The position numbers and the translations under genes were made by a program. A stretch of DNA of 64,000 nt from Shewanella pneumatophori (lineage in GTDB: Bacteria > Pseudomonadota > Gammaproteobacteria > Enterobacterales > Shewanellaceae), in assembly GCF_023283895.1 (NCBI RefSeq), contig NZ_JAKILB010000006.1, positions 248,001 to 312,000 of the forward strand, read 5' to 3'. The notes below the pieces were generated by a model. That model saw only the letters and a list, made by a program, of their open reading frames with translations, was not told where the DNA came from and did not search any database. Positions 7,445-16,654 of the stretch are shown piece by piece; within the stretch, counting starts at the first letter, position 1, and each line of letters opens with the position of its first letter.

Positions 7445-9562
7445 ATGCCAGTGGTTATTAAACGGGATGGTTACCGTACGCCTTTTGACGAAACAAGGAT
7501 TAAAGATGCCGTGATAGCAGCTGCTAACTCGGCAGGCATTGAATGCGTTGAGTACGCACAGCAAGTGGCAGAAAAAGTAAAACAAAGTGTCGCAGAATTG
7601 GATGAAGTTAAGATCCATGACTTACAAGATACTGTTGAAAACTTACTGATGGAAGGTCCATATAAATCGCTTGCGCGTATGTATATTGAGTACCGTCATG
7701 ATCGCGATACTCATCGTGAAGTGAGCAGTCGTTTAAATAAAGAGATCCGTGGCTTGGTTGAACAAAGCAACGCGGCTTTATTAAATGAAAACGCCAATAA
7801 AGACTCTAAAGTTATTCCTACTCAACGTGACTTGTTAGCCGGTATTGTGGCTAAGCATTATGCTAAGTGCCATATTCTGCCAAAAGATGTTGTTGCAGCT
7901 CATGAGTCGGGTGAAATTCACTACCATGATCTAGATTACGCACCATTTTTCCCAATGTTTAACTGCATGCTTATCGATTTAAGTGGCATGTTAACGCACG
8001 GCTTTAAAATGGGTAACGCTGAAATTGAAACGCCTAAGTCAATTTCAACAGCTACTGCGGTTACTGCACAAATTATTGCCCAAGTGGCTAGCCATATTTA
8101 TGGCGGCACCACAATTAACCGTATCGACGAAGTACTAGCGCCGTTTGTTGCTAAGAGCTACGACAAGCATTACCAAATCGCTTTAAACTGGGGCATTACA
8201 GATGCCAAAGCCTTTGCGACAGCGCAGACTGAAAAAGAGTGTCACGATGCATTCCAGTCACTAGAGTATGAAGTAAATACGCTGCACACTGCTAACGGTC
8301 AAACGCCATTTGTGACCTTTGGTTTTGGTTTAGGTACATCGTGGGAATCACGTCTAATCCAACAGTCGATGATGAAAGTACGTATTGCAGGTCTTGGTAA
8401 AAATCGTAAAACAGCGGTATTCCCTAAGCTGGTATTTGCTATTCGTGACGGTGTTAACCACAAGGCAGGCGATTGCAACTACGACATTAAGCAATTAGCG
8501 CTTAAGTGTGCTTCAACCCGTATGTACCCAGACATCCTGAACTACGAGCAAGTTGAGCGCGTAACAGGTTCATTTAAGACGCCTATGGGTTGTCGTAGCT
8601 TCTTAGGTACTTACGAGCAAGATGGTGAGTTAGTACATGAAGGCCGTAACAACTTAGGTGTTGTAAGCTTGAACTTGCCACGTATTGCGCTTGAAGCAAA
8701 TGGCGATGAAGCTGAGTTCTACCGCATTCTTGATGCGCGCCTCGTGATGGCTCGTAAAGCATTGGATACGCGTATTTCTCGTCTTGAAGGTGTTAAAGCT
8801 CGCGTTGCGCCAATCCTTTATATGGAAGGTGCATGTGGTGTGCGTTTACGTGCTGATGATGATGTGTCTGAGATCTTTAAAAATGGTCGCGCGTCAATTT
8901 CACTGGGCTACATTGGTCTGCACGAAACCATTAATGCACTTTATGGTACTGAAGAGCATGTTTACGACAGCGAAATGTTACGTGAAAAAGCCATTGCTGT
9001 TATTAAGTACATGAAGCAAGCTACTGACAGCTGGAAAGCTGAATCAGGTTATGCGTTTAGCTTATATAGCACGCCAAGTGAAAACCTATGTAGCCGTTTC
9101 TGCGCATTAGACACTAAAGTATTTGGTGTAGTTGAAGGCGTAACTGCAAAAGGTTACTACACCAACAGCTTTCACTTAGATGTTGAAAAGCAGGTTAACC
9201 CGTATGACAAAATCGACTTTGAACAACCATACCCAGAGTTAGCGAATGGCGGCTTTATTTGTTACGGCGAATTCCCGAACATGCAAAATAACGTGGAAGC
9301 GTTAGAAAACGTATGGGATTACAGTTACAGCCGCGTACCATATTACGGTACTAACACGCCAATTGATGAGTGTTATGACTGTGGCTATACCGGCGAATTT
9401 AGCTGTACCAGCAAAGGTTTTACTTGCCCTAAATGTGGCAACCATGAGCCAAGCCGTGTATCAGTAACCCGTCGTGTATGTGGTTACTTAGGCAGCCCAG
9501 ACGCGAGACCGTTTAACTACGGTAAGCAAGAAGAAGTGAAGCGCCGAGTTAAGCATTTATAG
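7445..9562 (+). CDS. nrdD: Anaerobic (class III) ribonucleoside-triphosphate reductase
   Basis: This 705-residue enzyme reduces ribonucleoside triphosphates to deoxynucleotides without oxygen, using a glycyl radical. An ATP-cone regulatory domain occupies about residues 1-95 (PVVIKRDGYRTPFDETRIK). The catalytic barrel follows, with conserved segments such as CMLIDLSGML and NLGVVSLNLPRIA. Near the C-terminus are the zinc-binding CYDCGY and CPKCG pairs and the glycyl radical loop RVCGYLGSPDARPFN. nrdG follows 111 bp downstream, and FNR-like and NrdR-like sites lie upstream. The ATG at 7445 follows an AAGAGGA ribosome-binding site. Confidence 0.97.
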   Translation: MPVVIKRDGYRTPFDETRIKDAVIAAANSAGIECVEYAQQVAEKVKQSVAELDEVKIHDLQDTVENLLMEGPYKSLARMYIEYRHDRDTHREVSSRLNKEIRGLVEQSNAALLNENANKDSKVIPTQRDLLAGIVAKHYAKCHILPKDVVAAHESGEIHYHDLDYAPFFPMFNCMLIDLSGMLTHGFKMGNAEIETPKSISTATAVTAQIIAQVASHIYGGTTINRIDEVLAPFVAKSYDKHYQIALNWGITDAKAFATAQTEKECHDAFQSLEYEVNTLHTANGQTPFVTFGFGLGTSWESRLIQQSMMKVRIAGLGKNRKTAVFPKLVFAIRDGVNHKAGDCNYDIKQLALKCASTRMYPDILNYEQVERVTGSFKTPMGCRSFLGTYEQDGELVHEGRNNLGVVSLNLPRIALEANGDEAEFYRILDARLVMARKALDTRISRLEGVKARVAPILYMEGACGVRLRADDDVSEIFKNGRASISLGYIGLHETINALYGTEEHVYDSEMLREKAIAVIKYMKQATDSWKAESGYAFSLYSTPSENLCSRFCALDTKVFGVVEGVTAKGYYTNSFHLDVEKQVNPYDKIDFEQPYPELANGGFICYGEFPNMQNNVEALENVWDYSYSRVPYYGTNTPIDECYDCGYTGEFSCTSKGFTCPKCGNHEPSRVSVTRRVCGYLGSPDARPFNYGKQEEVKRRVKHL

Positions 9563-9621
9563 TCTAGTTGGACTAAATGTGAGTCTCATTAGCTAATGCT
9601 TCTAAAGGTGTTAGTTGAACT

Positions 9622-9645
9622 AAAGGTGCTGTTATCAGCACCTTT
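9622..9645 (+). terminator. Intrinsic terminator between nrdD and nrdG
   Basis: AAAGGTGCTG-TTAT-CAGCACCTTT is followed by a T-run. Its position between two genes of one pathway suggests read-through attenuation, which would keep the activase below the level of the reductase. Confidence 0.75.
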
Positions 9646-9673
9646 TTGTCTTTTTGGCTAAAGCGAGTTTATT

Positions 9674-10138
9674 ATGAATTATCATCAATATTATCAAACC
9701 GATGTGATTAATGGCCCTGGTACCCGAGCAACACTTTTTGTGTCGGGCTGTGAACATCAATGCCGTGGTTGTTATAACCAGTCAACTTGGAATGCATGCT
9801 CTGGCCATGAGTTTGACGAGCAGATGCAGCAGCGAATTATTGATGATTTAAATGATGATCGTATTAAGCGTCGTGGCTTGTCACTTTCTGGTGGCGACCC
9901 GTTATTTCCTGCTAATCTCATGGCGATTTTAGCTTTGGTTAAGCGAGTGAATGCGGAATGTCCGGGCAAAGATATCTGGCTTTGGACTGGCTACACTTTA
10001 GCGAGTTTAAGCCCGGAGCAGCAACAGGTTGTTGACCTAGTCAATGTGGTAGTTGACGGGAAATTTGAGCAGGCATTAGCTGATCCAAGTTTAGTGTTTA
10101 AAGGCAGTAGCAACCAGCAGATCCACTACTTGAGATAA
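9674..10138 (+). CDS. nrdG: Anaerobic ribonucleotide reductase activating protein (radical SAM)
   Basis: This 154-residue radical-SAM activase binds a [4Fe-4S] cluster through SGCEHQCRGCYNQ (CxxxCxxC at about residues 26-33) and generates the glycyl radical on NrdD using S-adenosylmethionine and flavodoxin. The SAM-binding GGDP motif appears as LSLSGGDPLFP near residue 75. Length is typical for NrdG. It follows nrdD on the same strand, separated by an intrinsic terminator, so its own promoter or read-through is needed. Confidence 0.95.
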   Translation: MNYHQYYQTDVINGPGTRATLFVSGCEHQCRGCYNQSTWNACSGHEFDEQMQQRIIDDLNDDRIKRRGLSLSGGDPLFPANLMAILALVKRVNAECPGKDIWLWTGYTLASLSPEQQQVVDLVNVVVDGKFEQALADPSLVFKGSSNQQIHYLR

Positions 10139-10210
10139 GCTGGAAACCCAAGCACTTTATACTGTATGAAAGTGTTTCGTTATAAACCTAGGTAAAATTG
10201 GCTTAGATGC

Positions 10211-10219
10211 TGTTATAAT
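10211..10219 (+). promoter_or_regulatory. Extended -10 promoter element for yibL
   Basis: TGTTATAAT is a perfect extended -10 element (TGnTATAAT). It lies about 90 bp before the yibL start; no good -35 is needed for this promoter class. Confidence 0.45.
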
Positions 10220-10307
10220 GTGGCAATATATAGAAAAGCGGCGTCAGTTATCTGGTGCTGTTTTTGTTTCTAAACGTGTTATTTAGATTTGAATTTAAGG
10301 TTTGTAA

Positions 10308-10664
10308 ATGAATTTAAAGCAGGAGCTGCAAACGCTCAACGATAAGTTAGACAAATTTCGTCGTAAGCTAGCAGCAGCTGAAAAACGCAGCGATCCAACC
10401 GTTGTGATCCAATTTAAGCAAGAGATTGCAGCGATCACCAAGCGAATTGGCAGCGTTAAAGCGCAACAAACACGCGAACTAAGCAAGCAAGGCGGCACAG
10501 TTGCTGGCCTTAAGTTTAACCGTGTGTTGACCAAAGCAGAGCAAGCTGACATGGGCAAGTTGAAAAAGTCAGTTAAAGGTTTGGTTGTTGTGCACCCAAT
10601 GACGGCGCTAGGCCGTGAAATGGGTATTAAGCAAGTCACAGGTTTTGCTCCAAAAGAGTTTTAA
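10308..10664 (+). CDS. yibL: YibL family ribosome-associated protein
   Basis: This 118-residue protein ends with KAEQADMGKLKKSVKGLVV followed by VHPMTALGREMGIKQVTGF, almost identical to the C-terminal half of E. coli YibL, which co-purifies with ribosomal subunits. The N-terminal 45 residues form a charged coiled coil (LNDKLDKFRRKLAAAEKR). There is no signal peptide. The precise role in translation is not established. It is monocistronic, between nrdG and ribA. Confidence 0.9.
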   Translation: MNLKQELQTLNDKLDKFRRKLAAAEKRSDPTVVIQFKQEIAAITKRIGSVKAQQTRELSKQGGTVAGLKFNRVLTKAEQADMGKLKKSVKGLVVVHPMTALGREMGIKQVTGFAPKEF

Positions 10665-10879
10665 GGCTGTTTAGTTATCGATTTAGTGAGCCGCTTCAAG
10701 GTTATCACTAGATAGTAGGCTTATGCTGGCTCGATGATAGGTTGAGGGGACATCATCTTTAATGGTGCACTTAACCGGTTAAAGTCATAGAGCTAGCAAG
10801 AGTTTCGTCTCAAGCATTTATTTTCTTTATCAGGATGTTTGCAGTCTCAAGGAATGAGAGTTGTCGTTAAGGTTTTTTC

Positions 10880-11509
10880 ATGTCGATTAAATACATCGCG
10901 TCTTCAAAATTACCAACCCCTTGGGGTGTTTTCGAAATGCATGGTTTTGAAGATAGTGAGACGGGTAAAGAGCACGTTGCACTTACCTTTGGTACGTTTT
11001 CTCCGGGCGCAGCAGTTTTAGGGCGTATTCACTCAGAATGTCTTACTGGCGATGCACTGTTTAGCTTGCGTTGCGATTGCGGTTTTCAGCTGCAAACGGC
11101 GATGCAAAATATTGCTGAAGAAGGTCAGGGTTTTATTCTTTACTTACGCCAAGAAGGCCGCGGAATTGGCTTGCTTAATAAAATTCGTGCCTATGAATTG
11201 CAAGATCAAGGTGCCAATACTGTTGAAGCAAACGAGCGTTTAGGCTTTGAAGCGGATATGCGTAAGTACGACATGATCATTCCAATGATGCAAAAAATTG
11301 GGATCGATAAAGTACGATTAATGACTAACAATCCACGTAAAGTTAAAGCGATGCAAAGCTTTGGCCTGGAAGTGGTTGAGCGCGTACCGCTGCAAGTTGG
11401 TAAAAATCGTTATAACGAAAACTACCTAAAGACTAAATCGACACAATTGGGTCATATGATGTCTGAACATCACTTTACTGAAACCGAACAGGACGACAGT
11501 AAAGAGTAA
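10880..11509 (+). CDS. ribA: GTP cyclohydrolase II
   Basis: This enzyme catalyses the first step of riboflavin synthesis, opening the GTP ring to give the diaminopyrimidinone phosphate plus formate and pyrophosphate. The zinc site is complete: [19 protein letters not shown] holds the three cysteines at about 54, 65 and 67. The catalytic region [16 protein letters not shown] and the GTP-binding TNNPRKV are intact. At 209 residues it is slightly longer than E. coli RibA (196) because of an acidic C-terminal tail. No FMN riboswitch is visible upstream, which is usual for stand-alone ribA. Confidence 0.96.
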   Translation: MSIKYIASSKLPTPWGVFEMHGFEDSETGKEHVALTFGTFSPGAAVLGRIHSECLTGDALFSLRCDCGFQLQTAMQNIAEEGQGFILYLRQEGRGIGLLNKIRAYELQDQGANTVEANERLGFEADMRKYDMIIPMMQKIGIDKVRLMTNNPRKVKAMQSFGLEVVERVPLQVGKNRYNENYLKTKSTQLGHMMSEHHFTETEQDDSKE

Positions 11510-11607
11510 CCCATGATGGGTAAAAGCGTGAATTTTCTTGGCTTTTATCCAGTTATACCGCTATATTCGGGCTATCACTCAGTACTTTATTACCTTTAAT
11601 TTAGTCT

Positions 11608-12414
11608 ATGGCCCGATTGCGTTACCTTGCTCCTTCTGCGTTAGTTTGTGCATTTCCAGTAGCCGCTGAAACGGACTATACCCATTACGCGTTTGCCAAT
11701 TACCTGGGTAGCGGTATCTATCGAACCTCAGGCCAAGATGCAACCGTCGCCAATATCCCCATTAGTTTTGATCTGCAGCGCAGTGATACTGAATCATTAG
11801 TGTTAAAAACGCCTATTTCCTTAGGTTTCTTTAATTTCAAATGGAGCGACTTGCCAGACGGCGAGCTTCCTTCAAGCGTGGGAACATTAACGGTCACTCC
11901 GGGCATTGAATATCGAGTCAAAACTTCCGATACCCACGAGTTTCAAACCTACGCTGATTTAGGCTTTGGCACTAACTTTACCAATGGTAATGATGTACTT
12001 ATCTATTCTGCGGGTATGTCGAGCTTACTTGATTTCGAGTTGGGCGATACTTCACCGGTTTGGGTTAATCGAGTATTTTTTGCCGGTTATACCACCTTGC
12101 ATGACAACAGCAGTGAGACCTATTCTGCAGTGCAGTCTGGTGTCGATATCGGTACTAACTACTTCGTTCAGGTCAAAGGCGTTGAGATTGAACCACGTTT
12201 TTTTGCTGCCGGTTATTGGTATTTTGATAAGCTGAGTTTTGCTACACCATTTGAAGATGATGTATTAGTGGCAAATAGCTATGAGGTTGGTGTTACTTTA
12301 GCGTTTTCAAAGCCAGTGGGCTGGGATTTATTTAGTATTGACCGTTTTGGTTTCAGTTACCGAGCTGGAGATGGTGTCGAAGTGTGGCGCTTGATATTTG
12401 AGTTTCCAATTTAA
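11608..12414 (+). CDS. Exported beta-barrel-like protein, not recognised
   Basis: This 268-residue protein has a short signal peptide (MARLRYLAPSALVCAFPVAA, cleavage probably after AAAE or nearby). The mature part has alternating polar/hydrophobic strands rich in Tyr, Phe, Gly and Asp (for example FQTYADLGFGTNF and FFAAGYWYFDKLSF) and ends in aromatic IFEFPI, a pattern typical of outer-membrane beta barrels. I cannot assign a family or ligand. It lies alone between ribA and a VF530-family gene, closed by the terminator at 12442-12476. Confidence 0.65.
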   Translation: MARLRYLAPSALVCAFPVAAETDYTHYAFANYLGSGIYRTSGQDATVANIPISFDLQRSDTESLVLKTPISLGFFNFKWSDLPDGELPSSVGTLTVTPGIEYRVKTSDTHEFQTYADLGFGTNFTNGNDVLIYSAGMSSLLDFELGDTSPVWVNRVFFAGYTTLHDNSSETYSAVQSGVDIGTNYFVQVKGVEIEPRFFAAGYWYFDKLSFATPFEDDVLVANSYEVGVTLAFSKPVGWDLFSIDRFGFSYRAGDGVEVWRLIFEFPI

Positions 12415-12441
12415 TTCAATTGCCCAAATGTTGTTGAAGAT

Positions 12442-12476
12442 AAAATACGCATTGCTAGTAAACCAATGCGTATTTT
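12442..12476. terminator. Bidirectional intrinsic terminator
   Basis: AAAATACGCATTG pairs with CAATGCGTATTTT, lying between the convergent barrel-like gene and the VF530-family gene. Confidence 0.85.
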
Positions 12477-12491
12477 GCTTTAGTGCTTAAA

Positions 12492-12815
12492 TTACTTGCC
12501 CCAGATCTTGGCATTAATTTCTGGTAGTGGCTGTTTAGACTTTTGCGGCTTAGGCGCTTTGTCTTTATATTCGCCGTCGTAGGCTTTTGGTGCTGGTAGC
12601 GGTAAGTTATTCATCTTCAGGTAAAGATACTCAACCTTGTCACGTGCCCATTGAGTTTTACGTAAAAACTTTAAGCTAGACTTAATACTTGGGTCGTGAT
12701 TAAAGCAGCGGATATCAATGCGGCTACCGAGCTCTTCCCAACCATAATGGTCGACGAGATCAGTTAATAGATCTTCGAGCTTAATTCCGTGCAGTGGGTT
12801 GTTTGCTTGAGTCAT
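12492..12815 (-). CDS. VF530 family DNA-binding protein (DUF2132)
   Basis: This 107-residue protein has the family core [21 protein letters not shown], followed by [19 protein letters not shown] and [11 protein letters not shown], matching the VF530 family, described structurally as a small helical DNA-binding protein. A Lys/Pro-rich tail ([12 protein letters not shown]) extends beyond the usual domain. No role in a known pathway is established. It is transcribed alone, with the bidirectional terminator after its stop. Confidence 0.85.
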   Translation of the reverse strand: MTQANNPLHGIKLEDLLTDLVDHYGWEELGSRIDIRCFNHDPSIKSSLKFLRKTQWARDKVEYLYLKMNNLPLPAPKAYDGEYKDKAPKPQKSKQPLPEINAKIWGK

Positions 12816-12953
12816 AGTGTTGTTGCAATCATCTTGTTGGTACTTGCCTGAATGGTGTAATTATATCAGCTTATTTGTGGCAGATCTTTATAGATTGAAT
12901 AGAGCTGCTATTGGCATAAATCAATCTATACTATTTAAGTTATCATCCTAAAT

Positions 12954-12980
12954 AAAAAGAGAGCCTATTAGGCTCTCTTT
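12954..12980 (-). terminator. Intrinsic terminator of the subtilase gene
   Basis: AAAGAGAGCC-TATTA-GGCTCTCTTT lies 22 bp past the stop of the protease at 13002-15422. The minus-strand transcript gets a U-run after the stem. Confidence 0.85.
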
Positions 12981-13001
12981 AATCGTTTTGTTATTACGAG
13001 T

Positions 13002-15422
13002 TTATTGGAAACTTAATTCCCATGAGTTAATGCTACCAGTGTCACGGCGCGCACTATCAACGGCTTTCAGTTTCCAGTTACCAGCAGAGTCGACGCCAGA
13101 CATATCAACAGTGTATGTTTTGATTATGTCATTGCTGCTGCCACCAGAGTTGTCGTGCAATATTGCTATTTGACCTGATGGGCTATGTAATTCAACTTGC
13201 AGATCGCCAATATAGGTATGACTGATGTTTACTTTTACAGTAACCGTTCCTGAATCACCTGAGCGAGTGGCTGTAATCACACTTTCAACACCGACACTGC
13301 TATTATCTGGGATATTGTAGCTGTTGGTATTGCTATAAGTTGCAGGGCCTCCGGTATCGCCTCCACCTGAAGATTCATTGTAACTTGCCACTAAATTAAC
13401 CCCGTTAAAGGCGCTGTAACCTTGCACCATCACGTAGTAAGTGCCTGATTGCGCTGTAGTTATTGGGCAAGACTCGAGGTTACCGTTTTTCCAAGGTCGG
13501 CAGTCGTAATCACTTGTGGTGGGTGAAGCGCCGTATTGCACATAGAGATCAGCATCGCCATTACCACCACTCATGTTAAAGCTTAGTTCGCTGGCGCCAG
13601 CAGGAACATCAAGTGAGTAATAAAGTTCATCACCTTTAGCGCCCGCTAAATTAACTTTAGCGACGCCATTTGTTAGCACATTATCTCCAGGACCTGTACC
13701 TGGATCGGTTGGGCCATCGCATGAGGCATCTAAATAGGCTTTTGCTGCAGCAGCATTCACTAGACCATAACCTGTTTTATTATCGCGCCCAGCAGCATCC
13801 AAATCTTCAGCTGTGGTTTTTAGTGCTTGTCGAATTTGCTCAGAGTTACATTGGGTATGATGGCTCCAAACTAACGTCGCAACTCCAGATACATGTGGAG
13901 TTGCCATTGAAGTACCGTTGTAATATTCATAGTCTTCATTATCTGTATTAGATACAGTAACATTACTACCTAATTGATTTTTTAGTGCTAAACCCGTAGC
14001 GCGATCGACTGAAACTGACACGATTGGGGCTTCGTTATTACTGTCGACTAAAAAAGGATTTTGCAGACCAGGTAGTGCACTATTACTGTAAACGATAGTG
14101 GCTTGTGCGCCAGCGTTAGCACAGGCTTTTACTGCGTCGATTTCAGGATAGCTTGCTCCTTGATTTCCTACACGCTCAACTAAACAAACTTTATTGCTCA
14201 TGTTGCCGCAATTAAAACTGCTGCCATTGATAGTACATTCTGCTAGCGTACCACTGGCGCTGCCGATAAATGGTGAGCTTACGTGGCTGGTACCTGATTT
14301 TACATAACGATTGTGGGGTACTATGCCATTATCAAAGTAAGACTGACCCGCAATAGTGATATCTGCAAGGCGTCCTTCGCCGCGTGTAACAGTTGAAAGA
14401 ATTGCTTCACCTGGGCCAGAAATTTCAACTTGATCAGTGTATTGTGAAAACGCTGCGTGATCTTTATTGCTATCAACAGCTGCCACTGACATCACCGAAT
14501 CATAAGATGCTGGATAGCTATGAGTGCTGTTACCGTCGTTACCTGCTGCGGCAATCAGCAGTACGCCATTATCTTGGTGCGCGGCGAGCGCATTTCTTTC
14601 GCTGTTGCTTGAGCTTGCTCCGCCTAAACTCATTGTTACTACATTGGCGCCATTATTAACGCAAGTATCTACTGCAGAGATCAGAGATGATGAGTAACCC
14701 CAGCCCGATGCATTAAATACCTTAATCACGTGAATATTGGCATTTTGATTAGGCATAACACCGACTACGCCCTCATTATTTGCTATCGCCGCAATTGTAC
14801 CTGCTACGTGGGTGCCGTGAGCATTTCCTGCTCCTGGATCAAACCAGTTACCTGTCCCTGAATTATTGCTACCGGTAACATTGTTAGCGTTAAGATCGTT
14901 ATGAGCTCTGTCATAGCCTGAGTCAATAATACAAATAGTACGGTTACCTGTAAGATTATCGCTAATGCTGGTTGCTCCTACGTAGGTTTGCCCCCAAGGA
15001 GTCGTTTCTGCCAATAATCGGCGTGGCACATCTTCTTCTACATAATCTACATCGGCGCGAAATCTAAGTTGTTGTATGTTGGTGTCATCTAATTTTACTG
15101 AGTAACTATTACTGCGACCAATACGTTTCATTTCTTTCGCTGCAACACTGTTAAGAGCACGAAAGTGTGAGAACACTTCATTGGTTCTTGGTTCATATTG
15201 CGCATTTTGGATCCCATTAATAGATTGGGTAAACCCCACGCTAGGGTTAGCATTTTTAAATTTGACGATATAACGCTTAGGTAAAGGGTTTTCTTGAGTG
15301 AGCTGTTGCGAATTACCTTGAAGCTTAAGATCCAAAGAGGGGGTCGCATTTATGCTTGTAGAGATAGCAAGTGCGAGTACCGATAGCGATAGTGCTGCCT
15401 GTTTGACATTTCTTTTAGTCAT
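13002..15422 (-). CDS. Secreted S8 subtilisin-like serine protease, multidomain
   Basis: This 806-residue exported protease has a signal peptide (about 1-26) and an I9-type propeptide (about 45-135, YIVKFKNANP to DVDYVEEDVP). In the S8 domain the triad is visible: Asp167 in IIDSGYD, His203 in HGTHVAGT and Ser505 in NGTSMATPHVSG. A PA (protease-associated) domain is inserted between His and Ser at about 365-490. After the catalytic domain come a PPC domain (about 585-685) and a C-terminal P/proprotein-convertase domain (about 700-806). Such enzymes degrade external protein for nutrition. It is monocistronic; no regulator is adjacent. Confidence 0.93.
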   Translation of the reverse strand: MTKRNVKQAALSLSVLALAISTSINATPSLDLKLQGNSQQLTQENPLPKRYIVKFKNANPSVGFTQSINGIQNAQYEPRTNEVFSHFRALNSVAAKEMKRIGRSNSYSVKLDDTNIQQLRFRADVDYVEEDVPRRLLAETTPWGQTYVGATSISDNLTGNRTICIIDSGYDRAHNDLNANNVTGSNNSGTGNWFDPGAGNAHGTHVAGTIAAIANNEGVVGVMPNQNANIHVIKVFNASGWGYSSSLISAVDTCVNNGANVVTMSLGGASSSNSERNALAAHQDNGVLLIAAAGNDGNSTHSYPASYDSVMSVAAVDSNKDHAAFSQYTDQVEISGPGEAILSTVTRGEGRLADITIAGQSYFDNGIVPHNRYVKSGTSHVSSPFIGSASGTLAECTINGSSFNCGNMSNKVCLVERVGNQGASYPEIDAVKACANAGAQATIVYSNSALPGLQNPFLVDSNNEAPIVSVSVDRATGLALKNQLGSNVTVSNTDNEDYEYYNGTSMATPHVSGVATLVWSHHTQCNSEQIRQALKTTAEDLDAAGRDNKTGYGLVNAAAAKAYLDASCDGPTDPGTGPGDNVLTNGVAKVNLAGAKGDELYYSLDVPAGASELSFNMSGGNGDADLYVQYGASPTTSDYDCRPWKNGNLESCPITTAQSGTYYVMVQGYSAFNGVNLVASYNESSGGGDTGGPATYSNTNSYNIPDNSSVGVESVITATRSGDSGTVTVKVNISHTYIGDLQVELHSPSGQIAILHDNSGGSSNDIIKTYTVDMSGVDSAGNWKLKAVDSARRDTGSINSWELSFQ

Positions 15423-15883
15423 TACTGTCTTCCATGTTTTTAGGTTATTTATTTGTTTTTAGTATTTTTTGTAGAGCAAAATCTTGAAAAAATGCTCTTG
15501 GGATAAAGAATGTATCCATGGAAATGCTAATTGTAAATAAAATGTTAACTCGATGATGAGGAAGGAATAAATAGAAAGTTCTAAGCAGAATAAAACCCAC
15601 TAATGATTAATTATGCTAAATAGGCGTCTTATTTTAGCTTTTTAGTCGGTTTTGTTGGGTTAGTATTGTCAGTGGTTATTTTTCTATTTATGAATTGCTG
15701 TATTTGTATAAAGTAGTCAAAAAGTTTTATTTAGATGTGGCTAATATTAAGTGTATGAAATCATAGTTTAAATAGATAATGTAACTTTCGTTATATGTTA
15801 TTGCTATTTAGAATAAAAATAGTGGGTGAACTCGCTAAGTTAACTGTTTTTTATAAAATTAAGTATTTTAATGTCTTTTATAT
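15423..15883. other. AT-rich non-coding gap upstream of the protease
   Basis: About 460 bp of AT-rich sequence contain no convincing open frame on either strand. It should hold the protease promoter, but I cannot pick one with confidence. Confidence 0.5.
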
Positions 15884-15909
15884 AAAAAAAGCTGCGTAAG
15901 CAGCTTTTT
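15884..15909 (-). terminator. Intrinsic terminator of the rhodanese/RND cluster
   Basis: AAAAAGCTGC-GTAA-GCAGCTTTTT lies 27 bp past the stop of the rhodanese gene. Confidence 0.85.
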
Positions 15910-15935
15910 ATGGCGTAAATTAAATAAAGTGGTTA

Positions 15936-16334
15936 TTAGCGCTTTTCCATCATCAAGGTTTGGTAGCCTCCACCGTTGTAAACATTAGTAAAACCTGCAT
16001 TTTCTAACATTTTGTCAGCGATACCACTGCGATTACCGCTACGGCAGTAAACCACGACTGAGCGGTCTTTTGCGATTTCTTGTTGTGCAAAGGCTTGATT
16101 AATCTGTTGGTAAGGAATGTTGATAGCGTCTGGTAGATGGCCTTGAGCGAACTCTTCTGCTGTGCGCACATCAATAACTAATGCGCCGGAGTCAATTTTT
16201 TGCCAAGCGACTTTTGCATCAAGCTCTGCAGCTGATACTACAGAACTATATACTGTAAGTAGCAAGCTTAACCCTAATAAGAAAGCCATCACTTTTGGCT
16301 GTGAAAATTGTAATCTAAACGCGTTACTCATCAA
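15936..16334 (-). CDS. Periplasmic single-domain rhodanese
   Basis: This 132-residue sulfurtransferase-type protein has an N-terminal signal peptide (about 1-35, FLLGLSLLLTVYSSVVSAAE). The rhodanese domain has its active-site loop CRSGNRSG at about residues 98-105, with the persulfide-forming cysteine intact. The size and export resemble PspE. It is the last gene of a minus-strand run with a DUF2892 membrane protein and an RND pump, which hints at handling of sulfane sulfur or thiol stress. The substrate is unknown. Confidence 0.85.
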   Translation of the reverse strand: MMSNAFRLQFSQPKVMAFLLGLSLLLTVYSSVVSAAELDAKVAWQKIDSGALVIDVRTAEEFAQGHLPDAINIPYQQINQAFAQQEIAKDRSVVVYCRSGNRSGIADKMLENAGFTNVYNGGGYQTLMMEKR

Positions 16335-16356
16335 AATACCTTATTGTTGTTATTGA

Positions 16357-16572
16357 TCAATGTTCGGCTGTTGCTAATTGGGCTTCAGATTGAAAGCCAA
16401 TTTTGCATAAAATAATCGCCGCGGGACAAAATTGAGTATAGGCGCTTTGTAATAAATTTGCCCCTATAAAAACTGTGAACCAGATAAAATTATCGTTAAT
16501 CCATATAGTTAAAGCTACTGATAGTAATACCATTAATCCGGCAAAAGCTATGGTTGCGCGTTCGACTGACAT
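16357..16572 (-). CDS. DUF2892 (YgaP-type transmembrane) protein
   Basis: This 71-residue membrane protein has two transmembrane helices and the family signature FCPAAIILCKIGF, matching the membrane-anchor domain found in YgaP rhodaneses. Here the membrane part and the rhodanese are separate adjacent genes (22 bp apart), where E. coli YgaP has them fused. That supports a functional pair. The start ATG gives MSVERATIAFAGL, typical for the family. Confidence 0.85.
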   Translation of the reverse strand: MSVERATIAFAGLMVLLSVALTIWINDNFIWFTVFIGANLLQSAYTQFCPAAIILCKIGFQSEAQLATAEH

Positions 16573-16654
16573 AGTGCTTCCTTATTTTTGATTTTGATTG
16601 AGGGATTAGTTTTGTACGTTAGCTTGGCTCTATAGCGAGCCAAGCTGTTTTAAA

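Noticed and set aside
10665-10879. FMN riboswitch before ribA
   Set aside because: None of the conserved RFN boxes or its multi-helix layout can be seen.
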